Assembly: GCA_023101505.1 (NCBI GenBank)
Contig: LVZA01000001.1
Span: forward strand, 868,001-932,000
DNA length: 64,000 nucleotides
Source of the DNA: Pasteurellaceae bacterium Pebbles2
GTDB lineage: Bacteria > Pseudomonadota > Gammaproteobacteria > Enterobacterales > Pasteurellaceae
Reading direction: 5' to 3'
The notes under the pieces were generated by a model. That model made no database searches, was not told where the DNA came from, and saw nothing but the letters and a program-made list of their open reading frames with translations. Of this stretch, positions 37,339 through 45,886 are shown in pieces. The number at the start of each line of letters is the position of its first letter. The first letter of the stretch is position 1. The position numbers and the translations under genes are program-made.

Positions 37339-38382
37339 CTAGCATAACTCTATATCACAGTCAGATAAAGCGCGTTTAAGCTTATCTAATTCAGGACTGT
37401 CATCTTCATCTATAGTTTTGCTATTAAGCCATAAATGGCGCAGATTTCTTAACGCAGATAAATGATAAATTCCTTTATCCGAAATATTATTTCCCTCTAG
37501 GTAAAGGTCTTCAAGCTCAGTTAAACCTGAAAGATGGGATAAGTTTGTCGCTAATATTTTATTTTCGCTTAAATCCAAACTTTCTAATTTATCTAATTTT
37601 GATAAGTAAGCTAAATGTTTACCAGCAATATTATTATCAGATAAATTAAGGTTTTCAATATTAGGTAATCCCGATAAAACCTTTAAGCCTGAACCTAAAA
37701 GATGATTATCGCTCAAATCTAAAGTTTTAAGATTAGTCAAGCCTGATAAATGTTCTAACTCAGCATCTGAAATATTGTTGTTAGCTAAGCGAAGACTCCA
37801 AAGATGACTTAGTGAAAGTAAAAAACTTAAGTCTGAAATATTTGTTTTATTTAAGTTTAAAGTTTCTAAATTTACTAAACTTGACAAATGAACTAAACCA
37901 TCATAACCGATTTCATTATCTGCTAAGTATAAATAGGTTATTTTAGTCAAACCTAATAAATTCTCGAGACTATCACCTGTAATTCTATTATTGGATAAAT
38001 CTAATTCTTTGAGATTAGCTAAGCCTGATATATGTTCTAAACCATCATCAGAAATTTTGTTATGCGATAAATCTAATTCTTCGAGATTAACTAAGCTTGA
38101 TATATGTTCTAAACCATCATCAGAAATATAGTTATCTGATAAATTTAATTTTGTGAGATTGGTCAAGCCTGATAGATATTTAAGATCTATATCAAAAACA
38201 AAACATTCACTTAAATTAAGTTCTGTCAATTGTGTTAATGTAGCTATTTTTTGGAAATCTTTTACTGAAATGCTCTTACCGCTTAGATCTAATTTTGTTT
38301 CATTTTCATCAATTTCATCTAAAACAGATTCATCTACAACAGATTTTTTACCCTTGAATAAACCAAATAATTTTCCTAGCAT
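37339..38382 (-). CDS. Leucine-rich-repeat protein
   Basis: This 347-residue protein has about twelve tandem 24-residue leucine-rich repeats from about residue 47 to 335, with the core LxxLxxLxLSxNxIxDxxLxx (units such as LTNLTKLNLSDNYISDDGLE). The N-terminus is a short amphipathic stretch (MLGKLFGLFKGKK), with no signal peptide, so it is probably cytoplasmic or membrane-attached. LRR proteins usually bind other proteins. At DNA level 38029-38055 and 38101-38127 are identical (27 bases, 72 bases apart), showing recent repeat duplication. The gene is very AT-rich and starts a group of three unusual genes. Function unknown. Confidence 0.82.
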   Translation of the reverse strand: MLGKLFGLFKGKKSVVDESVLDEIDENETKLDLSGKSISVKDFQKIATLTQLTELNLSECFVFDIDLKYLSGLTNLTKLNLSDNYISDDGLEHISSLVNLEELDLSHNKISDDGLEHISGLANLKELDLSNNRITGDSLENLLGLTKITYLYLADNEIGYDGLVHLSSLVNLETLNLNKTNISDLSFLLSLSHLWSLRLANNNISDAELEHLSGLTNLKTLDLSDNHLLGSGLKVLSGLPNIENLNLSDNNIAGKHLAYLSKLDKLESLDLSENKILATNLSHLSGLTELEDLYLEGNNISDKGIYHLSALRNLRHLWLNSKTIDEDDSPELDKLKRALSDCDIELC

Positions 38383-38477
38383 TTTTTGTTTCCTTATTTA
38401 ATTAAATTTGTAGCTAATTTATATCAGCCTATTTTTCTATGTTAAAACCATTAGTAAAGAGAGTTTTGTCTAGTTAC

Positions 38478-38951
38478 TTAGGACAATCCCATACCTAATA
38501 AAACGAATGCGCCACAACCAAAGAGCGGATATAACAGATCCCAACAACTAGCGCTATAAACAGGATTATCTTTATAACGTTTATCCTTTTTACCACTTTT
38601 GGTTTGATGCTTATAACCTGAACTAAACATAGCTAAAAATGATATAAAAGTATAAATAATAATATTTAAGGCTGGTACTCCTATAATAAATTCTATTTTT
38701 TGTGAAACATCATCTACTAATTCTAACCATAAAAGAATGCTAGCAACAACAAAACCGATTATTACCATAACAATTGGAATACAAATTGCAGATAATAATT
38801 TTGCCAATTGGTCTGCATATCTATTTCCTTTGTTATAAAGATTTTCCCAAAATGCGAGTTCTATATCAGTTCTTTTAAATAAGGAATAGAACCCTAAACC
38901 TCCCACTGGAGCAAAAATAACAGCCAAAATAATACCTATAACTAGACCCAT
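38478..38951 (-). CDS. Hypothetical membrane protein
   Basis: This unrecognised 157-residue protein has an N-terminal hydrophobic segment (GLVIGIILAVIFAPVGGLGF), two central ones (about 52-75 and 88-108) and a C-terminal one (LLYPLFGCGAFVLLGMGLS), so it is likely an inner-membrane protein with four helices. A basic loop (KHQTKSGKKDKRYKD) lies before the last helix. It sits 32 bases after the 222-residue gene upstream and 95 bases before the LRR gene; all three run leftwards and may be one unit. Confidence 0.65.
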   Translation of the reverse strand: MGLVIGIILAVIFAPVGGLGFYSLFKRTDIELAFWENLYNKGNRYADQLAKLLSAICIPIVMVIIGFVVASILLWLELVDDVSQKIEFIIGVPALNIIIYTFISFLAMFSSGYKHQTKSGKKDKRYKDNPVYSASCWDLLYPLFGCGAFVLLGMGLS

Positions 38952-38983
38952 TTTATTTCCCTTGTTTTTTTTAGAAGTTAAGA

Positions 38984-39652
38984 TTATTTAAATGATTTAT
39001 TAAACCCATACATATCAATAATTTTCGCCGCAGTATAATGCAAATTGCTTTCTGTGCCGTCGAAATTCATCACTTTCAGATTTTTCTGAAGTTCGGTGAT
39101 TTCTTTTTGATGTGCTTGGTAAAAATGATAAAGGATTTTAAGCGAATTTTTGCTTACGGTTCTAAATCCGCAATATTTATCTGAATATTGTTCAAAAATA
39201 TCCCTAAATGTTTCGCAGAAAAAAGTATCGTAAGCGGGTAAAATACCAAAAACACCTAAAATAATTTTAGTAATAAGTGTTATTCCACGCTCACCATTTT
39301 CCGTAACTATACCGTACATTTTGTCATACATTTTTACGATATAATCCGCTTTTTCCATATAATCCTTGGCGTCTATATTCCAAATAGAATGATCTTGTTC
39401 AAGAATATATACGACTAATTTTTCAAGATAAGCAGGGCTTTTTTCCAATAAGAAGCTACCACGCAACATACCCCAACTAGCTAAATAGCTCCAAAGCACA
39501 TAACAGCCGTATTGCACATCGTTACGGTTTGGATTGGTTGGGTGAAAATGGGCGTAGCAGAAATCGAAAGAACGATCGCGATATGTCGCGTCCTTGCAGT
39601 TATCAGTAAAACGATTAACCACATCTGAAAAGTCAGATTGAATTTTGTACAC
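38984..39652 (-). CDS. Conserved hypothetical protein of the LRR island
   Basis: This 222-residue protein has no signal peptide. Its most distinctive part is residues 28-65, rich in aromatic residues and cysteines (FDFCYAHFHPTNPNR, then GCYVLWSYLASWGMLRGS). I have the impression that similar proteins occur sporadically in diverse bacteria without a known role, but cannot name a family. Leftward co-orientation with the membrane protein and the LRR protein suggests shared function. A perfect 12-base-pair palindrome lies 35 bases before its ATG. It is AT-rich like its partners. Confidence 0.68.
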   Translation of the reverse strand: MYKIQSDFSDVVNRFTDNCKDATYRDRSFDFCYAHFHPTNPNRNDVQYGCYVLWSYLASWGMLRGSFLLEKSPAYLEKLVVYILEQDHSIWNIDAKDYMEKADYIVKMYDKMYGIVTENGERGITLITKIILGVFGILPAYDTFFCETFRDIFEQYSDKYCGFRTVSKNSLKILYHFYQAHQKEITELQKNLKVMNFDGTESNLHYTAAKIIDMYGFNKSFK

Positions 39653-39686
39653 TGTTGATTTCCCTAAACTAATTAACAGAGATTGA

Positions 39687-39714
39687 TTTAGTTCTTATGT
39701 CAATAAGAACTAAA
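39687..39714. promoter_or_regulatory. Perfect palindrome upstream of the LRR island
   Basis: TTTAGTTCTTAT (39687-39698), spacer GTCA, ATAAGAACTAAA (39703-39714). The arms match at all 12 positions. It lacks a T run and GC core, so it looks like an operator rather than a terminator. The binding protein is unknown. Confidence 0.55.
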
Positions 39715-39801
39715 AGAAGTGTACACTTCTGCGATTTTGATGATCGATTATTTGGGTGGGTTAATTTTTAAAGAAATGCATAAATTAGATTTAAATTTTT
39801 G

Positions 39802-39845
39802 AAAAAAACACGGTGTAAATTTCAAAAATTTTAAAATTTACACCG
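39802..39845 (-). terminator. Terminator after the universal stress protein gene
   Basis: CGGTGTAAATTT (39811-39822) and AAATTTACACCG (39834-39845) form a perfect 12-base-pair stem; the A run at 39802-39808 becomes the T tract for leftward transcription. Confidence 0.8.
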
Positions 39846-39862
39846 CGGTTTTAAAGATGATT

Positions 39863-40288
39863 TTAACGCAACAACAACATCGGCTTGTCGCTATTACGGG
39901 CCACTTTCACCGTATTAGAGCTTAAGCCTTTGGCGTTAGGTTTGCTGCTGGCGAGCATTACGATTAAGTCCACGTCTTTTTCTTTGGCGATGTGGTTGAT
40001 TTCTTCGTAAATGGTGCCGTGGGCGACGATGTGTTGGACTTTCGCGCCTTCAGGGAAATTGGCTTTAGTGAAGTCGTGCAAAGCTTTGTTGGCCTCTTCC
40101 ACGACAGATTTATCGAAATTTTTCGGTAAAAAAGCGGAGATGAAGCTGTCGTCCATTGGCTCGATGATTGACACCACACGATACACTGCATTTGGGTTAT
40201 TTGCAGTGAGATCTAAACAGGTTTTCACCACATATTTAGCACTTTCTAAATTATTCAAATCAATCGCAATTAAGAGTTTGTTATACAT
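39863..40288 (-). CDS. Universal stress protein family protein (TRAP-associated)
   Basis: This 141-residue protein has the UspA fold: MYNKLLIAIDLN at the start and VDLIVMLAS before the usual nucleotide-binding loop. In ATP-binding members the loop reads GxxGx9G(S/T); here it reads ASSKPNAKGLSSNTVKV, so the first glycines are absent and binding may be lost or altered. It lies 66 bases after a TRAP permease gene. In Halomonas the UspA protein TeaD is encoded with the TRAP transporter TeaABC and modulates it, so a regulatory link is plausible here. Confidence 0.85.
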   Translation of the reverse strand: MYNKLLIAIDLNNLESAKYVVKTCLDLTANNPNAVYRVVSIIEPMDDSFISAFLPKNFDKSVVEEANKALHDFTKANFPEGAKVQHIVAHGTIYEEINHIAKEKDVDLIVMLASSKPNAKGLSSNTVKVARNSDKPMLLLR

Positions 40289-40307
40289 AATTTTTCCTTA
40301 AATTTAC

Positions 40308-40345
40308 ACCGCACTTTTTGCTATTTTAGTGAAAAAGTGCGGTGC
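40308..40345. terminator. Paired uptake-signal hairpin between the TRAP permease and usp genes
   Basis: CACCGCACTTTTT (40308-40320) pairs with AAAAAGTGCGGTG (40333-40345). It lies directly after the permease stop and before usp, which lacks a visible promoter, so read-through may set usp levels. Confidence 0.72.
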
Positions 40346-40353
40346 TTTTTGGC

Positions 40354-42990
40354 TTATTTTTTAATACGACGACGTTGGTTATACGCAACACCCACGATGA
40401 GCAATAAGGCTGGAATGAAAATCCATTCTTTTGCCAGTGAATGCGTTGGTAATGCCACGTTGATAATGGTTTGATCCCAGTTTAATCCTGCTTTAGCGGC
40501 TGGTGAATCAATTTCGACATTATCGATCAAGATCTTCGGCGACATTTTGCCGTTAATCTCGATTTGTTCGCCAGAGTCAAGCAAGGTTAAACCTAAGGCT
40601 TGTGCACGTTCTTCACCTGTCGCACCTGCCGGCACTTCAAGTTGTGAATAGAACTGAATTTCTTTGCCATAAGGGTTTAGACCTGATACTTGCAGCATAA
40701 TATTTTGTCCCACTGGCGTATGCTCAAGCTCTTGCACAAATTGAGTTGGCTCGACATAACGTGCTGTCGGCGAGATGTATTCCATAAAGAAACCAGGGCG
40801 GAATAAGGCAAAAGCAGCCAAAATTAACACCGCAGTTTCCCATAATTTATTCTTAGTAAAGAAGAAATTCATCGTCGCCGCAGTGAATACCATTATCCCC
40901 GTCGTGGCGGTGAAGAACACCAATAAGCCTTTCGCCCAACCCACGTCAATCAACAATAAATCTGTGTTGAAGATAAACAAGAACGGTAAAATTGCCGTGC
41001 GTAAGCTGTAATAGAATGCGGTTACCCCAGTTTTAATCGGGCTTCCCCCTGAGATGGCGGCGGCGGCAAATGATGCTAAGCCCACAGGCGGAGTAACGTC
41101 TGCCATAATCCCGAAGTAGAACACGAATAAATGCACCGCAATTAATGGTACGATTAAGCCGTTTTGTTTACCCACTTCGACGATAACTAACGCCATTAAT
41201 GATGACACCACGATGTAGTTCGCCGTGGTCGGCAAGCCCATTCCTAAGATTAAGCTGAACATTGCCACCAAAATTAACATTAACAAAATGTTACCCATTG
41301 ATAACAATTCGATGATGCTGGCAAGTTGTACGCCAAAGCCTGTGAGCGACACTACGCCGACGATGACACCAGCCGTTGCGGTTGCAATACCGATACCAAT
41401 CATATTGCGTGCACCGACTTCTAAGCCGTCCACTAATTCGGTTAAACCTTGTTTAAATAGAGCGGCTTTTGCTCCAGTTTCGCCACGGAAGAAGCTGAGC
41501 AATGGACGTTGTGTTACTAAGATTGCACCCAATGCCATAATGCCCCAGAATGCTGAAAGCCCTGGTGATAAGCGTTCGATCATCAAACACCACATTAACA
41601 CCACTACAGGTAAAAGATAGTGTAAACCTGCATTTACGGTTGGTTTTGCTGATGGTAATTTAACGATTTTTGCGTTCGGATCATCAGGCTCTAAGTCTGG
41701 GAAACTCGCCACTCGGCGGATTAAACCAATATAAACTGCGGTTAATAATACGCAAATAATTAAGAATGAATAATCTGGTGCTGCAGTTTTGATCCAGCCT
41801 AAACCTAAATCTAAACCGAAGAAAATCACGCACATTGTTAAGAAGAAGCCTAAAGTGCGAATAAGTGCAATCAAGAATGGACGTGGTGGATCGACACGCT
41901 CTAAGCCCATTAAGCCCATTTTGCACGCTTCTAAATGCACGATATAAACTAAGGCGATATAAGAAATTAACGCGGGTAAGAATGCGTGGGTAATTAATTG
42001 GCTGTACGGCATATTGACGTATTCAATCATCAAGAACGCCGCTGCGCCCATTACTGGCGGCATAATTTGTCCATTCACCGATGACGCCACTTCCACCGCC
42101 CCTGCTTTTTCAGGCGAGAAACCAACACGCTTCATCATTGGAATGGTGAATGTGCCAGTGGTTACTACGTTGGCGATTGACGAACCTGACACCAACCCTG
42201 TTAAGGCAGAAGAAACTACCGCCGCTTTAGCTGGCCCACCGCTTAAATGTCCTAAATAAGCGAATGCGGTTTTAATGAAATAGTTGCCTGCGCCCGCCTT
42301 GTCGAGCAACGCGCCAAATAATACAAATAAAAACACATATTTAGTCGAAACACCAAGTGCCACACCGAACACGCCCTCAGTGGTGATCCATTGTTGGTTG
42401 ACGATTTGTGCTAACGAACCTGAGCGGTGGCTAATCAACCAGTCGGTCGGTAAGAATTGTCCAAAATAGTTATATAACAAGAAAACCACGGCAATGATTA
42501 CCAATGGCAAGCCAAGGCTACGACGAGTGGCTTCAAGTAATAACAGCACGCCTAAACAACCTGCAATAATATCTTGCGTATTCGGCGCACCAAATCGGGT
42601 AACTAAGCCCTCATAGAAAAACAGATAATATGCCCCTAAAAATGCACCGCCAATAGCAAAACACCAGTCTAAGACAGGAATGCGATGTTTAGGCGAGCTT
42701 GCAAAGGCTGGGAAAGATAAAAAGGCTAAAAATAACGCAAATGCCAAGTGATAAGAACGTGCCTTGGTGTCGTCCACGACAACATTGAAGTCAATTCCAT
42801 TGTGAGTAAGCACTTCCTGTAACCAAAATGGGAAAGGCGAAGTGTAATAAAGCTGGAAAATCGACCAAAGGATCGCTGTTGCCACAATTAATTTTTTGCT
42901 AAAACCAATCGGTGCTCGTCCCCCTGCATCATTCGAGGCAACGATGTCCTGTAAGTCATCATAATCAAGGCTTTTGGCTTGTGTTGACAT
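40354..42990 (-). CDS. TRAP transporter fused permease, TAXI type (4TM/12TM)
   Basis: This 878-residue inner-membrane protein fuses the small (DctQ-like) and large (DctM-like) TRAP subunits, as usual in TAXI systems. About 18-20 hydrophobic segments are visible. The conserved NGQIMPPVMGAAAFLM and GMGLPTTANYIV stretches of the large subunit are present. After the membrane part comes a DUF3394-type extension (about 770-855) resembling a PDZ fold (VEIDSPAAKAGL), then a last helix and the basic tail NQRRRIKK. It imports an unknown organic acid with sodium. The ATG at 42990 was chosen because MSTQAKSLDYDD fits family starts; the frame remains open 14 codons upstream. Confidence 0.92.
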   Translation of the reverse strand: MSTQAKSLDYDDLQDIVASNDAGGRAPIGFSKKLIVATAILWSIFQLYYTSPFPFWLQEVLTHNGIDFNVVVDDTKARSYHLAFALFLAFLSFPAFASSPKHRIPVLDWCFAIGGAFLGAYYLFFYEGLVTRFGAPNTQDIIAGCLGVLLLLEATRRSLGLPLVIIAVVFLLYNYFGQFLPTDWLISHRSGSLAQIVNQQWITTEGVFGVALGVSTKYVFLFVLFGALLDKAGAGNYFIKTAFAYLGHLSGGPAKAAVVSSALTGLVSGSSIANVVTTGTFTIPMMKRVGFSPEKAGAVEVASSVNGQIMPPVMGAAAFLMIEYVNMPYSQLITHAFLPALISYIALVYIVHLEACKMGLMGLERVDPPRPFLIALIRTLGFFLTMCVIFFGLDLGLGWIKTAAPDYSFLIICVLLTAVYIGLIRRVASFPDLEPDDPNAKIVKLPSAKPTVNAGLHYLLPVVVLMWCLMIERLSPGLSAFWGIMALGAILVTQRPLLSFFRGETGAKAALFKQGLTELVDGLEVGARNMIGIGIATATAGVIVGVVSLTGFGVQLASIIELLSMGNILLMLILVAMFSLILGMGLPTTANYIVVSSLMALVIVEVGKQNGLIVPLIAVHLFVFYFGIMADVTPPVGLASFAAAAISGGSPIKTGVTAFYYSLRTAILPFLFIFNTDLLLIDVGWAKGLLVFFTATTGIMVFTAATMNFFFTKNKLWETAVLILAAFALFRPGFFMEYISPTARYVEPTQFVQELEHTPVGQNIMLQVSGLNPYGKEIQFYSQLEVPAGATGEERAQALGLTLLDSGEQIEINGKMSPKILIDNVEIDSPAAKAGLNWDQTIINVALPTHSLAKEWIFIPALLLIVGVAYNQRRRIKK

Positions 42991-43017
42991 AATAAAATCC
43001 AAATTAAGAGAAAACAG

Positions 43018-43044
43018 ACACCCTGCACGCAAGGCACAGGGTGT
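43018..43044 (-). promoter_or_regulatory. Intercistronic hairpin between the TAXI receptor and permease genes
   Basis: ACACCCTG (43018-43025) and CAGGGTGT (43037-43044) form an 8-base-pair stem in the short gap. T bases follow only weakly when read leftwards. Such stems commonly protect or partially terminate the message so that the receptor is made in excess of the permease. Confidence 0.6.
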
Positions 43045-43078
43045 AATGAAGAAAGTTAAGTGATTAATTTATAATAAA

Positions 43079-44044
43079 TTATTTTAACCAACCACGTTCT
43101 TTATAGTAACGCACTGCACCGTCGTGTAATGGTGCTGATAATGCGTTTTTAATCATTTCTTCTTCTTTTAAGTTAGCAAATGCAGGGTGCAAACGTTTGA
43201 AGCGGTCGAAGTTATCGAATACAGCTTTAACTACCGCATACACTTTATCCGCATCAACATCTGTTGAGCTAACTAAAGTTGCATATGAACCGAAAGTATC
43301 CACAGGGTTATCAGTGCCTTTATATAAGCCACCAGGGATTACCGCTTTCGCATAGTAAGAATTTTGTTCAACAAGTTTGTCGATTTCAGGACCTGTTACT
43401 GGCACTAAGTGCGAATCGCAAGATGCTGCCGCTTCTTTTAACGCACCATTTGGGTGGCCTACGTTATAAGTAATCGCATCTAAGTTGTTATCACACATTG
43501 CTGATGCCATTTCCGCTGGTTTTAATTCCGCTGCCACTTTGAAATCTTTGTCTGTCCAACCTTTTTCTTTCATAATTACGTTGATAGTCGCACGAGTACC
43601 AGAACCTGGGTCGCCCACATTCACACGTTTACCTTTCAAATCATTGAAATGTTTAATGCCAGAATCATCACGCGCCATTAAAGTAAACGGCTCTGGGTGA
43701 AGTGAGAACACCGCACGCAATTTGTCATTTTTCTTGCCCTCAAAAGAGCTTGAACCGTTATAGGCGTGATATTGCCAGTCAGATTGTGCAATCCCCATAT
43801 CCATTTGTTTTGCCGCAATAGCGTTCAAGTTCGCCACTGATGCGCCAGTAGAGGGTGCGTTACATTTAATATGTGTTTTTGCGGTATCACGATTTACCAA
43901 CTGACAAATCGACTGACCAACCACATAATACACGCCTGTTTGTCCGCCTGTACCAATGGTGATGAATTGCTCTTCCGCCGCTTGCGCAGAAAACGTTGCT
44001 AAAGAAACGCCAGCAATAAGAGAAAGTTTGAATAGTTTTTGCAT
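43079..44044 (-). CDS. TAXI-family TRAP transporter solute receptor
   Basis: This 321-residue periplasmic binding protein has a signal peptide (MQKLFKLSLIAGVSLATFSA, cleavage after AQA near residue 22) and the TAXI-family start FITIGTGGQTGVYYVVGQ. The stretch LKGKRVNVGDPGSGTR (about 143-158) is characteristic. It delivers substrate to the fused permease encoded next. Known or proposed TAXI ligands include glutamate and other dicarboxylates; the ligand here cannot be read from sequence. It is the first gene of the receptor-permease-usp unit with a good promoter upstream. Confidence 0.92.
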   Translation of the reverse strand: MQKLFKLSLIAGVSLATFSAQAAEEQFITIGTGGQTGVYYVVGQSICQLVNRDTAKTHIKCNAPSTGASVANLNAIAAKQMDMGIAQSDWQYHAYNGSSSFEGKKNDKLRAVFSLHPEPFTLMARDDSGIKHFNDLKGKRVNVGDPGSGTRATINVIMKEKGWTDKDFKVAAELKPAEMASAMCDNNLDAITYNVGHPNGALKEAAASCDSHLVPVTGPEIDKLVEQNSYYAKAVIPGGLYKGTDNPVDTFGSYATLVSSTDVDADKVYAVVKAVFDNFDRFKRLHPAFANLKEEEMIKNALSAPLHDGAVRYYKERGWLK

Positions 44045-44102
44045 AAAAGTTCTCCCAGAAAAAGGAATTAATTGTTGTGTTTTTCGCCTAAGGCTCTTAA
44101 AA

Positions 44103-44130
44103 AATATACTAAATCACCGCCTACTTGCAA
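44103..44130 (-). promoter_or_regulatory. Promoter of the TAXI transporter operon
   Basis: On the minus strand TTGCAA (44125-44130) and TATATT (44103-44108) with a 16-base spacer. The start site would lie about 50 bases ahead of the receptor ATG. Confidence 0.6.
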
Positions 44131-44151
44131 CATATTTTTTACAAATTAGTT

Positions 44152-44198
44152 AAAAAAAAACTGCGGTGGAAAATATTAAAATTTTTCACCGCAGTTTT
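44152..44198 (-). terminator. Terminator after murB (degenerate uptake-signal pair)
   Basis: AAACTGCGGTG (44158-44168) pairs with CACCGCAGTTT (44187-44197). Nine A at 44152-44160 give the T tract for murB. Each arm differs from the uptake signal by one base in the same, compensating place. Confidence 0.75.
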
Positions 44199-44220
44199 AA
44201 ATGGCTAAACAAGATTGCGT

Positions 44221-45246
44221 TTAACTGATGGTATTTTCGGCATTCACTTCGCCCAATTCACCAATAAATCGCACTTCAGGCGAAAGGTAAACATCAAATT
44301 TCGCTGCCACCGCCTGACGCACGTGATGAGCCAGTTCCACCACATCAGAACTGGTTGCATTTCCCATATTCACTAGCACCAACGCTTGCTGTGTATGTAC
44401 AGCAGCACCGCCGATTTGATAACCTTTTAAACCACACCGGTCAATCAGCCAGCCAGCGGCTAATTTCACAAAACCTTCTTCTTGTGGGAAGTGGGGAATA
44501 TTCGGATATTCACTTTGCAAATCTTGGAATTGGCGTTGCGTAACTACTGGGTTTTTAAAGAAGCTACCTGCATTGCCCGTTTGTTTCGGATCAGGCAATT
44601 TCGCTCGACGCACCGCACACACTTCGTCAAAAACTTGCTGCGCAGACACCGCACTTTGGTCTAAATTTGCCAAAGAGCCATATTTCAACACAGGTTGCCA
44701 CGCCTTGGCTAATTTCAGCCCCACGGCAACCACCATAAAATCAGCGGCATATTTATGTTTAAACACGCTGGTACGATAAGCAAATTGACATTCACTTGCG
44801 CTTAGACGGAACACTTCGCCTTTTTGGAAATCTAACACGTCCACATAATCGCACACGTCTTTAAATTCCACGCCGTATGCGCCAATGTTTTGCACAGGTG
44901 CAGAGCCAGCACAACCAGGGATTAAGGCTAAATTTTCTAAACCATAAATGCCTTGATTTAGCGACCACGCCACTAAATTATGCCAATTTTCACCACCATT
45001 AACGTGCAGATAATGAAAGTCGCTGTCTTGCGTATGCTCAATGCCTTTCAGGCGATTTACTAACACTGTCCCCTGAAAATCTTTCACAAACAACACGTTA
45101 GATCCCTCGCCAAGCAATAATACTGGCTCGTTTGCAAGTTTAGCTTGTGCCCACGCCTGCTTTAATTGCTCAACTGCGGTGATTTCTAGCACAGTTTTTG
45201 CCTGCGCTGGAATGGCAAAAGTGTGATAATTCACTAAGCTCTGCAT
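44221..45246 (-). CDS. murB: UDP-N-acetylenolpyruvoylglucosamine reductase
   Basis: This 341-residue flavoenzyme reduces UDP-GlcNAc-enolpyruvate to UDP-MurNAc in peptidoglycan synthesis. The FAD-binding start ([20 protein letters not shown]) and the catalytic region [12 protein letters not shown], with the serine that protonates the intermediate, are present. Length matches type I MurB of enterics. Its ATG overlaps the stop of the upstream gst gene (TAATG). The C-terminal [10 protein letters not shown] is conserved. An in-frame uptake signal at about 44649 codes QSAV. Confidence 0.96.
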   Translation of the reverse strand: MQSLVNYHTFAIPAQAKTVLEITAVEQLKQAWAQAKLANEPVLLLGEGSNVLFVKDFQGTVLVNRLKGIEHTQDSDFHYLHVNGGENWHNLVAWSLNQGIYGLENLALIPGCAGSAPVQNIGAYGVEFKDVCDYVDVLDFQKGEVFRLSASECQFAYRTSVFKHKYAADFMVVAVGLKLAKAWQPVLKYGSLANLDQSAVSAQQVFDEVCAVRRAKLPDPKQTGNAGSFFKNPVVTQRQFQDLQSEYPNIPHFPQEEGFVKLAAGWLIDRCGLKGYQIGGAAVHTQQALVLVNMGNATSSDVVELAHHVRQAVAAKFDVYLSPEVRFIGELGEVNAENTIS

Positions 45247-45860
45247 TAGGCTAATCCTTGTTGTTTAAGCGTAGCTTGCACGCCTGCATTGGCATCAACA
45301 CGCTGATAAAATGCAGTTAAATTACGCAAATGGCTATAATCTAAGCCCAACATATTGCACCAGCGCAACTCAACATAAAGATACACATCAGCCACAGAAA
45401 TTTGTTCCGCAAAAAATTGATGACGAGTTAAGTGATCTTCAGCAATTTCAAGTAAGCCCAATACTTTTTTCGCCGTTTCTTGACGAATTTTTTCAGTCAA
45501 TTCAGCATTGTCTTGCGCATAACTTGGCACACGGAAAAATGGCACAAAGGCTTTGTGTACATCAGAGTTAAAAAAGAGTAACCATTGCATTGCTTTGGCT
45601 TTATCTTGCACGGTTTTGCTGCCGAATAATTTTGCTTCAGGATATAATTCGTCCAAATAATTCAAAATCGCCACATTTTGCGGTAAAGCAAAATCGCCGT
45701 CCACTAAAAGTGGCACAGTGCCAAGTGGGTTTAACGCCAAATATTCAGGGGTTTTGATAAACTCACGGCTGGCTTCTTCGGCTTGATAAGGTTTGCCAAT
45801 CCACTCTAAGGCAATGTGTGGAACTAAAGAACAAGCCCCTTTCAAATAATATAATTTCAT
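45246..45860 (-). CDS. Glutathione S-transferase
   Basis: 204 residues with an N-terminal thioredoxin-like domain beginning [18 protein letters not shown] and a helical C-terminal domain. The cysteine at residue 10 in the KGACS motif is the hallmark of bacterial beta-class GSTs, which form mixed disulfides with glutathione. [13 protein letters not shown] with the cis-proline is the glutathione-binding site. It is coupled by a one-base overlap to murB; no functional link to cell wall synthesis is known. The substrate is unknown. Confidence 0.9.
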   Translation of the reverse strand: MKLYYLKGACSLVPHIALEWIGKPYQAEEASREFIKTPEYLALNPLGTVPLLVDGDFALPQNVAILNYLDELYPEAKLFGSKTVQDKAKAMQWLLFFNSDVHKAFVPFFRVPSYAQDNAELTEKIRQETAKKVLGLLEIAEDHLTRHQFFAEQISVADVYLYVELRWCNMLGLDYSHLRNLTAFYQRVDANAGVQATLKQQGLA

Positions 45861-45886
45861 TTTCTACTCCTTTCCTATTCATTCAA

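Noticed and set aside
37980-38160. Short DNA repeats that might be a CRISPR array or satellite
   Set aside because: They keep a 72-base period in frame with 24-residue leucine-rich repeats and have no spacer-like variable units.
40775-42469. Open frames on the plus strand opposite the TRAP permease
   Set aside because: They are complements of a conserved membrane protein gene; no start signals or recognisable domains.
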